Shown: positions 16,254 through 24,971 of the stretch, in pieces | Layout: each line of letters opens with the position of its first letter | Position numbering within the stretch: position 1 is the first letter of the stretch | NCBI GenBank assembly: GCA_019694835.1 | Contig: JAIBBE010000145.1 | Coordinates: 42,477 to 106,476 of the forward strand | Source: Fimbriimonadaceae bacterium | GTDB taxonomy: Bacteria; Armatimonadota; Fimbriimonadia; Fimbriimonadales; Fimbriimonadaceae | Direction of reading: 5' to 3' | DNA length: 64,000 nucleotides | Notes under the pieces: model-generated | Seen by the model: only the letters and a program-made list of their open reading frames with translations | What the model was told of the DNA's origin: nothing | Databases searched by the model: none | Translations under genes and position numbers: made by a program

Positions 16254-18629
16254 ATGCACTTTTCTATGCCCGGGCGATTGCCCTTGGCCGTTCTTGCCTT
16301 GATGGTGGCGCTTCCTGGTGCCGCCCAAGACAAGACGCCGTGGACCCTTTTCCAACCGATTCTCACCGGAGCCGCCGATCAGAATCCTGAAATCGAGCAG
16401 CTCAACGCCTACGCCGCCTATCGCCTCGATGTGAAGGCGTTCAAAGCCTCTCTCGACAAGGCACCCCTCGAGCGGCCCTTCGCGATTCCCGCGATCATTG
16501 ACCTTCCCATGCCTGACGGCGGGGTGTCGAAGTTTCGAGTCCTTGAGTCGCCGATTCTGAGCCCGGATTTGGCTGCCAAGATTCCGATCCGGACCTATAT
16601 CATCCAGGGAGTCGATGATCCGCACGCGTCGGGGCGCATCGACTTCGGGACGTATGGCTTCCACGGTGCGATCTTCTCGCCCAAAGGCGACGTCATCATT
16701 GATCCGATCCGCCGCTCGAATACACGCGAGTATGTGGCCTTCTACCGCCGCGACCACGTCGTTCCGCGATGGCAGTTCACTTGCTGGACCGATGCCAGCG
16801 CAGTTCCCCCCGATTTCGGTGGCGGTGGAATCCAAACGACCGGACCAACTCTCAAAACATACCGGCTTGCGCTCAACACGACGACCGAGTACACGACTGT
16901 CTTCGGGACCGTCGCCGCCGCCCAAGCCGCCGCGACGACCAGCGTCAACCGTGTTACGGGCGTTTATGAGAAGGATGCGGCCATCCGGCTTAACCTCACC
17001 TCACTTACGTGTTGGACGGGGGCAGATCCTTATACCAACAACGATGGCGTCACCATGCTGACCCAAAACCAAACGCGATGCGACGCGACACCGGGTTCGG
17101 CCAACTACGACATTGGTCACGTGTTTTCCACGGGTGGAGGTGGCGTAGCCTTCTTGGCATGCGTCGGCGTGGCTGGCAGCAAAGCCAAAGGCGTCACCGG
17201 CCTCCCTACTCCCACGGGCGATGCCTTCGACATTGACTACGTGGCCCATGAGATGGGACACCAGTACGGCGGACGCCACTCGTTCAATGGCACCACCGGT
17301 GCCTGCGGTGGTGGCAACCGAGATTCGGTGTCGGCCTATGAGCCGGGTAGTGGCAGTACGATCATGGGTTACGCAGGCATCTGCGGAGCCGAGGATCTTC
17401 AGGCTCACTCCGACGCCTACTTCCACACGAAGAGCATCGACGAGATGGTCGCTTGGCGCAACAACGCAAGTTCTGGCGGGACATCCTCGAACACGGGCAA
17501 CAGCGCGCCGACCGTCAACGCGGGAGCCGACACATCGATCCCGCAGAGCACACCCTTCAAACTGACGGCCACCGCTTCCGACCCCAATGGAGATCCGCTG
17601 ACTTACTGTTGGGAGCAGTTCAATCTGGGCACCGCTTCGCCGACCACGAACAATACGACTCGGCCCCTGTTCCGGTCGTTCAACCCATCAACGAGCGCAA
17701 CCCGATTCTTCCCAAGGTTGACGGATGTTCTGAACAACCTATCCCCGACCTGGGAAATCCTCCCCAACGTCAACCGCTCGATGACTTTCCGCTGTACGGT
17801 TCGCGACAATCGAGCGGGGGGAGGCGGAGTGGAGACGGATGCCGTCGTCCTCACGGTCAGCGGCACCGCAATGGCGGTTACGTCGCCCAACACCAACGTC
17901 GAGTGGCTCTCGGGTTCGACCCAGACGGTCACCTGGAGCGTTGGAGGAAGCGCCGCACTTTCGGCAAACGTCAACATTCGCCTCTCGACGGATGGTGGCA
18001 ATAGCTACGGCACCGGCACGACAACACTTCTCGTTGCCAACACGCCGAACGACGGTTCACAAGCGGTCACGCTGCCCGTCATCGCTTCGAACACGACCTG
18101 CAGGATCTTCGTGGAATCGGCAAACGGTGTGTTCTACGACGTGTCGAACACGAACTTCCGGATCACCCGCCCGACCATCTCGGGAACGGTGGCCCTGGGC
18201 GACTGGGGCGGCCCCATCGGTGCGCGACCGGTGACGTTCGAGATCCGAGCCGTCGGCTCGACGATCCCAATCTACAGCACGACTCTCAACCTGGGTGCTG
18301 GCGGAGCGTATGCCTTCAATCCGGTGATCCCGGCGGCGGGCAATTACGACATCACGTGCAAGGGCTCGAACTGGCTGCGCGCGATCCGCTCAAACGTCGC
18401 CATTGCGGCAACAGGCGTGGCCGGTCAGAACTTCTCGCTGATCAACGGCGACGCGAACGACGATAACACTGTCGATATCGCCGATTACGCGATGCTATCC
18501 AGTTCGTACGGGAAGTCGCTTGGGGACGTCGGTTACCTTTCCGGTGCCGATCTGAACGGCGATGACTCGGTCGATATTGCCGACTACGCCATTCTTTCGT
18601 CCAAGTACGGGCAAAGCGGCGTCGACTAG
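16254..18629 (+). CDS. secreted reprolysin-like zinc metalloprotease with dockerin-like C-terminus
   Basis: 791 residues. Signal peptide 1-24 ('PLAVLALMVALPGAAQ'). A propeptide-like region runs to about 190, then an M12-type catalytic domain with 'HEMGHQYGGRH' (His332, Glu333, His336, His342) and the Met-turn 'TIMGYAGICG'. Beta-sandwich segments follow (about 415-640), including a PKD/Ig-like stretch 'APTVNAGADTSIPQSTPFKL'. The end has two EF-hand-like repeats, 'NGDANDDNTVDIADYAM' and 'DLNGDDSVDIADYAILS'. Likely degrades proteins outside the cell. Good Shine-Dalgarno. Preceded by the tandem repeat and followed by a hairpin terminator. Confidence 0.9.
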   Translation: MHFSMPGRLPLAVLALMVALPGAAQDKTPWTLFQPILTGAADQNPEIEQLNAYAAYRLDVKAFKASLDKAPLERPFAIPAIIDLPMPDGGVSKFRVLESPILSPDLAAKIPIRTYIIQGVDDPHASGRIDFGTYGFHGAIFSPKGDVIIDPIRRSNTREYVAFYRRDHVVPRWQFTCWTDASAVPPDFGGGGIQTTGPTLKTYRLALNTTTEYTTVFGTVAAAQAAATTSVNRVTGVYEKDAAIRLNLTSLTCWTGADPYTNNDGVTMLTQNQTRCDATPGSANYDIGHVFSTGGGGVAFLACVGVAGSKAKGVTGLPTPTGDAFDIDYVAHEMGHQYGGRHSFNGTTGACGGGNRDSVSAYEPGSGSTIMGYAGICGAEDLQAHSDAYFHTKSIDEMVAWRNNASSGGTSSNTGNSAPTVNAGADTSIPQSTPFKLTATASDPNGDPLTYCWEQFNLGTASPTTNNTTRPLFRSFNPSTSATRFFPRLTDVLNNLSPTWEILPNVNRSMTFRCTVRDNRAGGGGVETDAVVLTVSGTAMAVTSPNTNVEWLSGSTQTVTWSVGGSAALSANVNIRLSTDGGNSYGTGTTTLLVANTPNDGSQAVTLPVIASNTTCRIFVESANGVFYDVSNTNFRITRPTISGTVALGDWGGPIGARPVTFEIRAVGSTIPIYSTTLNLGAGGAYAFNPVIPAAGNYDITCKGSNWLRAIRSNVAIAATGVAGQNFSLINGDANDDNTVDIADYAMLSSSYGKSLGDVGYLSGADLNGDDSVDIADYAILSSKYGQSGVD

Positions 18630-18638
18630 TCCCTGGCT

Positions 18639-18673
18639 GGGTGAACGTGTCACGCTCGTGACGACGTTCACCC
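18639..18673 (+). terminator. hairpin terminator after the metalloprotease
   Basis: GGGTGAACG (18639-18647) pairs with CGTTCACCC (18665-18673), extended inside by GTCACG/CGTGAC. It lies 10 bases past the stop. No T tract, so it may be Rho-assisted or only stabilising. Confidence 0.6.
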
Positions 18674-18684
18674 GGCTTGCCACC

Positions 18685-18861
18685 TTATCGAGGTCGCCGC
18701 TTCAAGAGATCGGTCATGGCCTGGCCCATCGCGACCCCGATCAGATAGTAGGTTTCTCCGTTGCTGTTCCAGTGATAGCCCTGGTCGCTCGGTGAAATCT
18801 CCTTCGGCCTCCAGAAGGCGCGAGTTCCAACGAAAGCGACGTTGCCTTTGAACTCAGCGTG
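18685..18861 (-). pseudogene. 3' remnant of a sialate O-acetylesterase-type carbohydrate esterase
   Basis: 58 residues ending at a stop at 18685: 'FKGNVAFVGTRAFWRPKE' then 'SPSDQGYHWNSNGETYYLIG'. This closely resembles the very end of SASA/DUF303 carbohydrate esterases (usually over 400 residues). The sequence homologous to the family ends at about 18861, and family C repeat begins at 18866, so the rest of the gene appears deleted at a repeat. Upstream frame is repeat-encoded and not esterase. Confidence 0.6.
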
Positions 18862-18865
18862 TTGT

Positions 18866-18980
18866 GCCTCCAGCCTTTGGGAGGATGGTGGCATCAGGAC
18901 TCTATGCCTCCATCCTCCCACGGATGGAGGCCTACGTCCACCCCTTGATTCCGGCGCAGGCGGGCATCCATCCGTGGGAT
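18866..18980. repeat. family C repeat cluster, three copies
   Basis: A diverged copy at 18866-18892, a perfect inverted-repeat copy GCCTCCATCC-tcccac-GGATGGAGGC at 18906-18931, and a partial one at 18964-18980. The same sequence occurs as tandem units at 12181-12322. Confidence 0.85.
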
Positions 18981-19071
18981 AGATTTGTAGAATTCTCTTG
19001 AAACAACCGGGCAACGAAACGAAAAGTACACCATTCTTCGTACTACAATCGGATTTGCTTGGAGACCACCG

Positions 19072-21309
19072 ATGAAGACACGAATACTGATCACCGTACT
19101 CGCCTTGGCCGCTGCATGGCCGGGGGTCGCGCAGGACCTGGATAAAAAGGTTAGCCTCACCCTGCCCGCCACCGACATCAAGGAGGCGCTGAGGCTCCTC
19201 AGTGCGCAATCCGGCGTCGAACTGGAAGCCTCCGGGCGAGTGGCGGGTGAGCCTTTGCTTTTGAGCGTCCGCGATGTGACGGTTCAGGACCTGATGCCCC
19301 GCATCGCCAACGCGTTGCGTGCCGAGTGGGAGAAGACGGCCAAGGGTTTCCGCTTAACCCGATCACCCGCCCTTGATCGGCAGCAAGAGAATGCCGAACT
19401 CGCTGCTCGAACGGTCGCCATAAAGAGAAGTCTGGCCCGCTACCTCGACCAGCATCAGCAGATGGGTGCATGGGATCAGGAGACGCTTGCCAAGCTCATC
19501 GACGCCGAAAAGAAGCAGCGAGAACGGACGATGAAGGACATCGAGCGAAACTTGTCGGGCGACAACGCGATGATGATCAGCATGGCCTCGAACGGGAGTC
19601 AGACCCCGGCAGGGACCGCACTCTACGAAATCCTCTCGACCCTGAGCGCACGCGATTTGGCCACGATTCAACCAGGATCGCGGGTTGTCTATGCCTCCAG
19701 TCCGACTCAGATGCAGCGCTCGGCACCCTTCGACTATCGGAAGGCGATCGATCGTTTCGTCGCCTCGCACAACATGCTCGCGAATGCCGTCGCCAACGAA
19801 CCGGCTCTGCCCGCTAAGGTGACGTTCCAGGGCGGCCTCGATCTCCAGGCAAAGCCGATCGGAGCCATCTCCAAGCTGTTGCTCATCGTGAACCGCCAAG
19901 CCGCCGACTCGCCGCTAACGCTTCATCTGAAGCTCGCTGATCCGTCGGGCAAGATCGTGGGCACCGCCCAAGCGTTTGTCGATATCGAACCAGTCGTATC
20001 TGAGACGCAGATCAAGGCCCCCGAAAAGACCATTACCCTCTCTGAATCCTCCGACGAGTTGATCAAGCTGCTGCGGGAAGACGGCGAGTCGAGCCGAAGC
20101 AGCGTGAATGTCATGGAGATCAACGGCGACCGTGTGGTGATGTCCTCTGGCGAACCCGAATCAGGAAAGCCGATTACGCCGGGACTGCTGACGAAGCTAA
20201 GCAAGCCCGAGCAGTTCGACCCGCTGAGTCTTTTTGTTTCTGAGAGCCTCATCCAAGCGGCCGAAGCCAAAGGAGCCCAACTCGTCGCGTCGCCGCCGGA
20301 TGCTGCCTTCGGTGCCTTCGCGCGCGCCTTGTCTAAGGAGTCCAGCGCGAGCACGGTGTTCAGCACCATTGGGCAAGCAGGAATGATCGCCGAAGAGAAA
20401 GACGGGTGGCTCGTCCTGAGTCCAACTCAGCCGTTCACGGCGCGCCGGGGCCGCATCGACCGTCGGGCGCTCGGGAGTCTGCTTCGCAGCATCGTTGGCT
20501 CGGGCTATGCGCGTCTCAACGAGATGGGTGCCTACGCCGCCAGCTTGCCCACGTATCGCGAGGAGAAGGGCCCTGACGACCATTACCTTGAAGCCATCAG
20601 CCCGGCTGCTTACCGGGACTATCGCGATATGCTCGCGATGTCGGAAGGCATGCTGACCCTCTATGGTCTGCTCAGCAGCGAGCAGCGCCGGGTGCTCGAA
20701 AGTGGCCAGAACCTGCTGGCCCGCAATCTCGGCCCGGCCCAGTCGGCCCAGGTCGCGAACATCATTTACAACCGCCCGAGTGGTCTGCCCATGATTCGTG
20801 GCGAGGGCATGGCGATGATGATGACGGTCAGCGCCGGAACCGATGACCAAGGTGGCCCCCCAGACTTCGGCAGTGATTCGTTGGCCAAGGAACCCACGGA
20901 GATGTACCCGACCGGCATTCCCGCGTTTGCCTCACTCTCCCTTCGCCTCACGCCCGAGGAGGCGGTCTATTCTCGGTTGCCCGGCTCACGCGACGGGCGG
21001 TTCTTCACGGCGGGTGAATTGGGAATGATGCAGGGCATGGCCGAGCGCGAGGCGTCGGCTGGTTCGGGTATCCGGCCGCCGAATTTCACGAAGTTCCGTG
21101 CCGCCAACCTCGCCCGGCTGGAGATCAAGCTGTCGATGAACGACAAGCAGGCACAGACTTCGCGGCTTCGCGATGCGTGGGTGCTGAGCAACAGCCTCGA
21201 CGTTGCCCTCGACGCCCTCCCCGCCGCGTTCCTCAAAAAGATGCGGGATGCCCAGGAACGAATGCGCAATATCCGGGTCGGTGAGGGCAGCCCGCCGCCG
21301 GTGCCTTAG
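19072..21309 (+). CDS. secreted protein with N-terminal STN-like domain, function unknown
   Basis: 745 residues. Signal peptide 1-20 ('ILITVLALAAAWPGVAQ'). Residues 25-100 ('KVSLTLPATDIKEALRLLSA' and 'LLSVRDVTVQDLMPRIANAL') resemble the secretin/TonB short N-terminal domain; I do not recognise the remaining 640 residues. They include a basic helical segment (about 115-165) and a long alpha/beta body. There is no secretin pore signature and no C-terminal anchor. TACAAT at 19044 and GGAG seven bases before the ATG give a promoter and ribosome site. Single gene. May be a periplasmic or outer-membrane-associated assembly factor (inference). Confidence 0.65.
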   Translation: MKTRILITVLALAAAWPGVAQDLDKKVSLTLPATDIKEALRLLSAQSGVELEASGRVAGEPLLLSVRDVTVQDLMPRIANALRAEWEKTAKGFRLTRSPALDRQQENAELAARTVAIKRSLARYLDQHQQMGAWDQETLAKLIDAEKKQRERTMKDIERNLSGDNAMMISMASNGSQTPAGTALYEILSTLSARDLATIQPGSRVVYASSPTQMQRSAPFDYRKAIDRFVASHNMLANAVANEPALPAKVTFQGGLDLQAKPIGAISKLLLIVNRQAADSPLTLHLKLADPSGKIVGTAQAFVDIEPVVSETQIKAPEKTITLSESSDELIKLLREDGESSRSSVNVMEINGDRVVMSSGEPESGKPITPGLLTKLSKPEQFDPLSLFVSESLIQAAEAKGAQLVASPPDAAFGAFARALSKESSASTVFSTIGQAGMIAEEKDGWLVLSPTQPFTARRGRIDRRALGSLLRSIVGSGYARLNEMGAYAASLPTYREEKGPDDHYLEAISPAAYRDYRDMLAMSEGMLTLYGLLSSEQRRVLESGQNLLARNLGPAQSAQVANIIYNRPSGLPMIRGEGMAMMMTVSAGTDDQGGPPDFGSDSLAKEPTEMYPTGIPAFASLSLRLTPEEAVYSRLPGSRDGRFFTAGELGMMQGMAEREASAGSGIRPPNFTKFRAANLARLEIKLSMNDKQAQTSRLRDAWVLSNSLDVALDALPAAFLKKMRDAQERMRNIRVGEGSPPPVP

Positions 21310-21321
21310 GACCGCGTCCTT

Positions 21322-21454
21322 GCCCCAATCGTACCGCTGGCATCCTGCCGGCACCGCTTACGGAAAGTTATCAGCGAGATCGGCAGGTTGGGAGCAGTAC
21401 GGTGCAGACCTTCCGTAAGCGGTGCCGGCAGGATGCCAGCGGTACGATTGGGGC
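21322..21454. repeat. family A intergenic copy with perfect 44-bp inverted arms
   Basis: 21322-21365 and 21411-21454 are exact reverse complements around a 45-base loop. The arms include GTACCGCTGGCATCCTGCCG and would encode 'SYRWHPAG' and 'GRMPAVRL' if translated, as in the two in-gene copies. It fills the gap between two convergent genes and touches the Lrp-like gene's stop codon, so it may act as a two-way terminator. Confidence 0.9.
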
Positions 21455-21930
21455 TAGTCGAGCCTTTCCAAGGGGAGGCGATGGACTTGCTTGTTCGTCG
21501 CCAGCGCGAAACAGCTTTGGATCTTCCCCAAGCCCTTAATATGACTAAGCTTGTCCCGTACGAGCGCCTCGTACGCCTTCATATCCTCAACCACGATCTT
21601 GAGGAGGAAATCAAACTCGCCGCTGACGTGATAGCACTCCAGCACCTCGGGAATGTCTTGGATCGCTCGGCGGAAGCGCTCGATGGGGGCTTCCTGGTGG
21701 AGGGCGAGGCTGATCTGGGCGAAGACGGTCAGACCGAACCCGAGCCGCTCTTGGTCGAGGATGGTGGTGTAGCCCTGAATCACACCGATTTCCTCGAGTT
21801 TCCGAACCCGCTGCAGGACGCTCGGCGCGGACAAGCCGACCGTCCGGGCGAGGTCCACGTTGGTCATCCGCCCGTCTTCTTGAAGCAAGCGGAGTATATG
21901 CAGGTCGACTTCGTCGAATCGGTCACGCAT
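21454..21930 (-). CDS. Lrp/AsnC-family transcriptional regulator
   Basis: 158 residues. N-terminal winged helix 'VDLHILRLLQEDGRMTNVDL' and 'VGLSAPSVLQRVRKLEEIGV', then the RAM/AsnC ligand-binding domain ('VLECYHVSGEFDFLLKIVVE'). Such proteins sense amino acids and bind DNA as octamers. Start ATG 21930 is 2 bases after the AI-2E-type gene's stop, with a GAGG sequence; the two form an operon, so it may control that transporter (inference). Its stop abuts the 44-bp inverted repeat. Confidence 0.93.
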   Translation of the reverse strand: MRDRFDEVDLHILRLLQEDGRMTNVDLARTVGLSAPSVLQRVRKLEEIGVIQGYTTILDQERLGFGLTVFAQISLALHQEAPIERFRRAIQDIPEVLECYHVSGEFDFLLKIVVEDMKAYEALVRDKLSHIKGLGKIQSCFALATNKQVHRLPLERLD

Positions 21931-21932
21931 GG

Positions 21933-23147
21933 CTAGACCTCAGATGCCGTCCGATGGCGAAGGGGCACGACGGGCAGGTTCAGATCCTCGGCATGCGAGC
22001 CACTCGTGATCTTGAGGAGCCTTTCCAGGATCACCTTGACCGAACCCGCCAGCGGGAACGCGATGATCATGCCGATGAGGCCAAACAAGGCCCCGCCCGC
22101 GAAGATGACGAACATGCTGACGAGCGGATGCAGGCCGACAGCCTTGCCCACCATGCGGGGATAGACGAGTTGGTCGAAAGCGGTGGAGCAGGCAAGGTAG
22201 ATGCCGGTAATGACCAAAGCAAAGGTCCAGGGCGAGCCAAAACTCATGAACCAGTTGTGATCTTGGCCACTGAGGCCAGTGACGAGGATGAGCGTGGCAG
22301 AAGCGATCCAACTGCCCACCATGGGAATCATGTACAGCGCGCCAAAGAGCAGAGCGAGCAGAACGGAGTACGGTGCACCAATGGCCGCGAGAACGAGGGC
22401 CATGACGGCGATGTACGTGACGATTGTGATGGTCACTCCCCGCAGGTACTTGATGAACACATCACCGATGTCGCGGATGATGCTGATGGTCTCGGCACGG
22501 ATAGACGGCGGGATCCAGCTTGCGCTGCGGACACGGAATCGCTCGAGATCGATGAGGATCATGTACACGAACAGCGGGGTAAACAAGAGCAGCAGGATTT
22601 GGCTCGCCGCCGTCCCAACGATGCCCAGGAATCCGTTGAAAAACTTCTCGACGTAGTTCGCCAGGTCGGCTCGGTGCGGCTCGACGTACTGGGAGACGAT
22701 GGCCTGGCGGGTGCTCGGCAGGCCGAATCGCTCCAGCGTGCCGCCGAACTGATCGAGCACCTTGTCAACCTCGGCACTGGCTCCAATAGGCGGCTTAGTG
22801 CGAACGGCCGGATTCCACTTCAGGAAGTAGTTGTCGCTCGGGTCTTCCTGCGAGAGCTGGCTGGTGAAGTTCTGGAGAGTGTCCTTGAAGTACCCCATCT
22901 GACCGCCGATGATGGGTACGACCCATAGACCAACGAGACCTACGACGCCAAAGAACGCGAGGAAGACGATGGTCACCGCTTTGGGCCGAGAATAGCCGCG
23001 CATTCGAAGCTTGCGAATGCTCGGATCGAGGAGCACGCTGATCAGGAATGCCAGCGCGAACGGGAGCAGGATAGTCCGGACGGCGTAGAGGAACCAGATC
23101 GCGATGGCGACCACGAAGACCCAAAGTGCAATTTTCCAGCCGATCAT
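21933..23147 (-). CDS. AI-2E family transporter (PerM/TqsA-like)
   Basis: 404 residues, about eight TM helices in the family layout: two N-terminal pairs, a long soluble loop (about 85-160), then the C-terminal helices with 'GAPYSVLLALLFGALYMIPM' and 'HPLVSMFVIFAGGALFGLIG', the conserved PerM block. Members export small solutes; only a few affect autoinducer-2, so the substrate is open. Start ATG 23147 rather than 23207, because the added 20 residues are polar. CATAAT lies 12 bases before the ATG. Followed by the Lrp-type regulator. Confidence 0.9.
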   Translation of the reverse strand: MIGWKIALWVFVVAIAIWFLYAVRTILLPFALAFLISVLLDPSIRKLRMRGYSRPKAVTIVFLAFFGVVGLVGLWVVPIIGGQMGYFKDTLQNFTSQLSQEDPSDNYFLKWNPAVRTKPPIGASAEVDKVLDQFGGTLERFGLPSTRQAIVSQYVEPHRADLANYVEKFFNGFLGIVGTAASQILLLLFTPLFVYMILIDLERFRVRSASWIPPSIRAETISIIRDIGDVFIKYLRGVTITIVTYIAVMALVLAAIGAPYSVLLALLFGALYMIPMVGSWIASATLILVTGLSGQDHNWFMSFGSPWTFALVITGIYLACSTAFDQLVYPRMVGKAVGLHPLVSMFVIFAGGALFGLIGMIIAFPLAGSVKVILERLLKITSGSHAEDLNLPVVPLRHRTASEV

Positions 23148-23195
23148 GTGGTTGAGGCCATTATGATGCGCCGGAGGGCTGTTGCTCACGAAAAT

Positions 23196-23220
23196 GGGCC
23201 GAAGCACGAAGCTTCGGCCC
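23196..23220 (-). terminator. intrinsic terminator after the YtxH-like gene
   Basis: GGGCCGAAGC/GCTTCGGCCC with a 5-base loop; on the minus strand it is followed by ATTTTCG. It lies 20 bases past the stop of the small gene at 23241. Confidence 0.75.
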
Positions 23221-23240
23221 GGAAATTTGTCCTGAACGGT

Positions 23241-23477
23241 CTAGGCGCCGACTTCTTCAGCCGAGGATTCGAGGGCACCCTGTCGCTTTGCTTTCTGCTC
23301 GGCGATCCAATGCCCGGTCTTGTCCTTGATCTCCTTCACCTTGCCAGAGATGTCTCCGCGCAGTTCAGTGCCCGCCTTGGGGGCAAAGAGCAGACCGGCG
23401 GCAGCACCAATCAGCGCGCCGAGTCCGAAACCAGCCAACAAATACACCAACACATTTTTATCGTCAGATTCAGCCAT
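23241..23477 (-). CDS. YtxH-domain small membrane protein
   Basis: 78 residues: one N-terminal TM helix ('VLVYLLAGFGLGALIGAAAG') directly followed by 'LLFAPKAGTELRGDISGKVK', the YtxH signature, then a charged amphipathic helix. YtxH-like proteins are general-stress envelope proteins without a defined activity. It has an excellent Shine-Dalgarno (AAGGAGG). Probably co-transcribed with the upstream coiled-coil gene (18-base gap). Confidence 0.9.
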   Translation of the reverse strand: MAESDDKNVLVYLLAGFGLGALIGAAAGLLFAPKAGTELRGDISGKVKEIKDKTGHWIAEQKAKRQGALESSAEEVGA

Positions 23478-23495
23478 GTAAAAGCCTCCTTAGCC

Positions 23496-23843
23496 TTATT
23501 CTGAGGGCGCATTCGCGCTTCTCTTCCTTAAGTATGCCGCAATCAGCTGAAAACCGAATAGGGCGAGGCTGGGCAACATGCGTTTTAAGCTCGCGCCCCC
23601 GGCAAAACCGCTGACGATCGGCATGATTCCGGCTATCGGCAGAGCGCTCGTGGCCTCTTCGGGCTGAGCCGTTAGAGCCTCGATCTGCTTCTCCTGCTCC
23701 TGCACCTGGACGCTGAGCCGCAGAACCTGGCCCTCGAGGCTCTCGACCTGATCGCGCAGCCCCTTCATGGTGTGGGCCAAGGCAAACACAAGGACCAGGC
23801 ACGCGACCAGCAGCACGGACTCGATGACGACAATGGTTACCAC
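23496..23843 (-). CDS. hypothetical membrane-anchored coiled-coil protein
   Basis: 115 residues. An N-terminal TM ('VVIESVLLVACLVLVFALAH') leads into a coiled coil ('MKGLRDQVESLEGQVLRLSV', 'QVQEQEKQIEALTAQ'), then a second hydrophobic stretch near the C-terminus ('LPSLALFGFQLIAAYL'). Start GTG 23843, because CATAAT lies exactly six bases upstream. A longer open frame to 24266 is antisense to the ROK gene. Probably a small envelope operon with the YtxH-like protein; function unknown. Confidence 0.65.
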   Translation of the reverse strand: MVTIVVIESVLLVACLVLVFALAHTMKGLRDQVESLEGQVLRLSVQVQEQEKQIEALTAQPEEATSALPIAGIMPIVSGFAGGASLKRMLPSLALFGFQLIAAYLRKRSANAPSE

Positions 23844-23849
23844 GTTCGA

Positions 23850-23855
23850 ATTATG
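23850..23855 (-). promoter_or_regulatory. CATAAT -10 box, 6 bases before GTG 23843
   Basis: Minus-strand hexamer with six-base spacing. It lies 30 bp from the divergent CATACT of the ROK gene, so the two promoters share their -35 zone. Confidence 0.65.
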
Positions 23856-23885
23856 GGCGTCCTGCGGCCCAACTCGTAACGGCGT

Positions 23886-23891
23886 CATACT
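23886..23891 (+). promoter_or_regulatory. CATACT -10 box, 7 bases before GTG 23899
   Basis: Hexamer at the leaderless spacing; it decides the start of the ROK kinase gene over the longer frame from 23767. Confidence 0.65.
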
Positions 23892-23898
23892 CGTGCCC

Positions 23899-24909
23899 GT
23901 GTCAAGGAGACTGGTGGTTGGAGTCGATTTGGGCGGAACCAATGTTCGTGCCGGGGCCTTCGACGAGGCGGGCAATGCGGCAGGAAAGCGCTTCGAGAAC
24001 CCCTCGCGTGCCCAAGATGGTACCGAAGCTATTCTCGATGCCCTTAGCTCGACGATCCAGCAAGCCATTGCCGCCGCTGAGGGCGACGTCGACGCAGTGG
24101 GCATCGCGATTCCTGGCCACATCGACGATGTCGCAGGCACGGTAGTTTGGGCACCGAATTTCGGTGGGACGGTCAACGGGGTCTTCCGGAACTGGGAGAA
24201 CGTGCCGATCCGTGCACCCCTGTCGGTCCACATCGCCCATCCCATCAAGCTGGGGAACGATGCCAACCTTGCCGCGCTCGGCGAGTACCGCTATGGCTCG
24301 GGTGGAAACAGCGCGCGCTGCATGGTGATGCTGACGATCGGGACCGGCATTGGCGGCGGCGTCGTGATGGCCCCCAGTGCCGTTCAAGGCGACGCCCGGA
24401 GTCCTCTGCTCCTTCTCGGCGGCAACAAGGGCGGGGCCGAGCTGGGGCACACGATCATCCAGCACGGCGGCCTCGACTGCAATGCGGGCACGTATGGCGC
24501 GATCGAGGCTTACTGCCAGCGTGATTCGATCATTCAGCGCGCCGTTCACCGGCTGCGAAGGGGTCGGGCGTCCCTGGTGCGAGATCTGGTCGAAGGCGAC
24601 TATTCACGCGTGACGCCCCGGATTCTTACCGAGGCCGCCAATCAGGCTGACTCGATGGCGATCGAGGTGCTGGCCGAGGTCGGGACGTACCTCGGTGTGG
24701 GGGTCGGCAACTTCATCAACGTCTTTGCCCCAGACGTCGTCGCAGTGGGTGGACAGATTGCGAAGGCCGGGGAGTGGTTGCTGGGACCCGCGCGGGATTC
24801 GGCGCGCAATGTGGCGATCCCTTCGCTTTTCGGGTTCGCGAAGATCGTGCAAGCGGAGCAGATCGAGGACGCCGGTCTCCTCGGCGGAGCCGCATTGGCC
24901 GCCCTGTAA
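23899..24909 (+). CDS. ROK-family sugar kinase (glucokinase-like)
   Basis: 336 residues. Phosphorylates glucose or a related hexose with ATP in the cytoplasm. 'LVVGVDLGGTNVRAGAFDEA' is the ATP-binding phosphate-1 loop; 'VGIAIPGHIDD', 'LGNDANLAALGEYRYGSG' and 'LTIGTGIGGGVVM' are the sugar-binding and phosphate-2 motifs; 'GHTIIQHGGLDCNAGTYGAI' holds the ROK zinc/His-Cys region, though only part of the usual CxCGxxGC is present. Start GTG 23899 by leaderless promoter spacing. Single gene. Glucokinase versus other ROK kinases cannot be settled from sequence. Confidence 0.9.
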   Translation: MSRRLVVGVDLGGTNVRAGAFDEAGNAAGKRFENPSRAQDGTEAILDALSSTIQQAIAAAEGDVDAVGIAIPGHIDDVAGTVVWAPNFGGTVNGVFRNWENVPIRAPLSVHIAHPIKLGNDANLAALGEYRYGSGGNSARCMVMLTIGTGIGGGVVMAPSAVQGDARSPLLLLGGNKGGAELGHTIIQHGGLDCNAGTYGAIEAYCQRDSIIQRAVHRLRRGRASLVRDLVEGDYSRVTPRILTEAANQADSMAIEVLAEVGTYLGVGVGNFINVFAPDVVAVGGQIAKAGEWLLGPARDSARNVAIPSLFGFAKIVQAEQIEDAGLLGGAALAAL

Positions 24910-24971
24910 CAAGAAAGAGCCCCCGCACAAGGCGGAGGCTGAATGATTTCATCCCATAAGGGAAAGAAAAC

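Noticed and set aside
18685..19209. A full 174-codon gene on the minus strand
   Set aside because: Only the last 58 residues resemble a protein family; the rest is repeat and promoter DNA of the divergent gene, so a remnant is the better reading.
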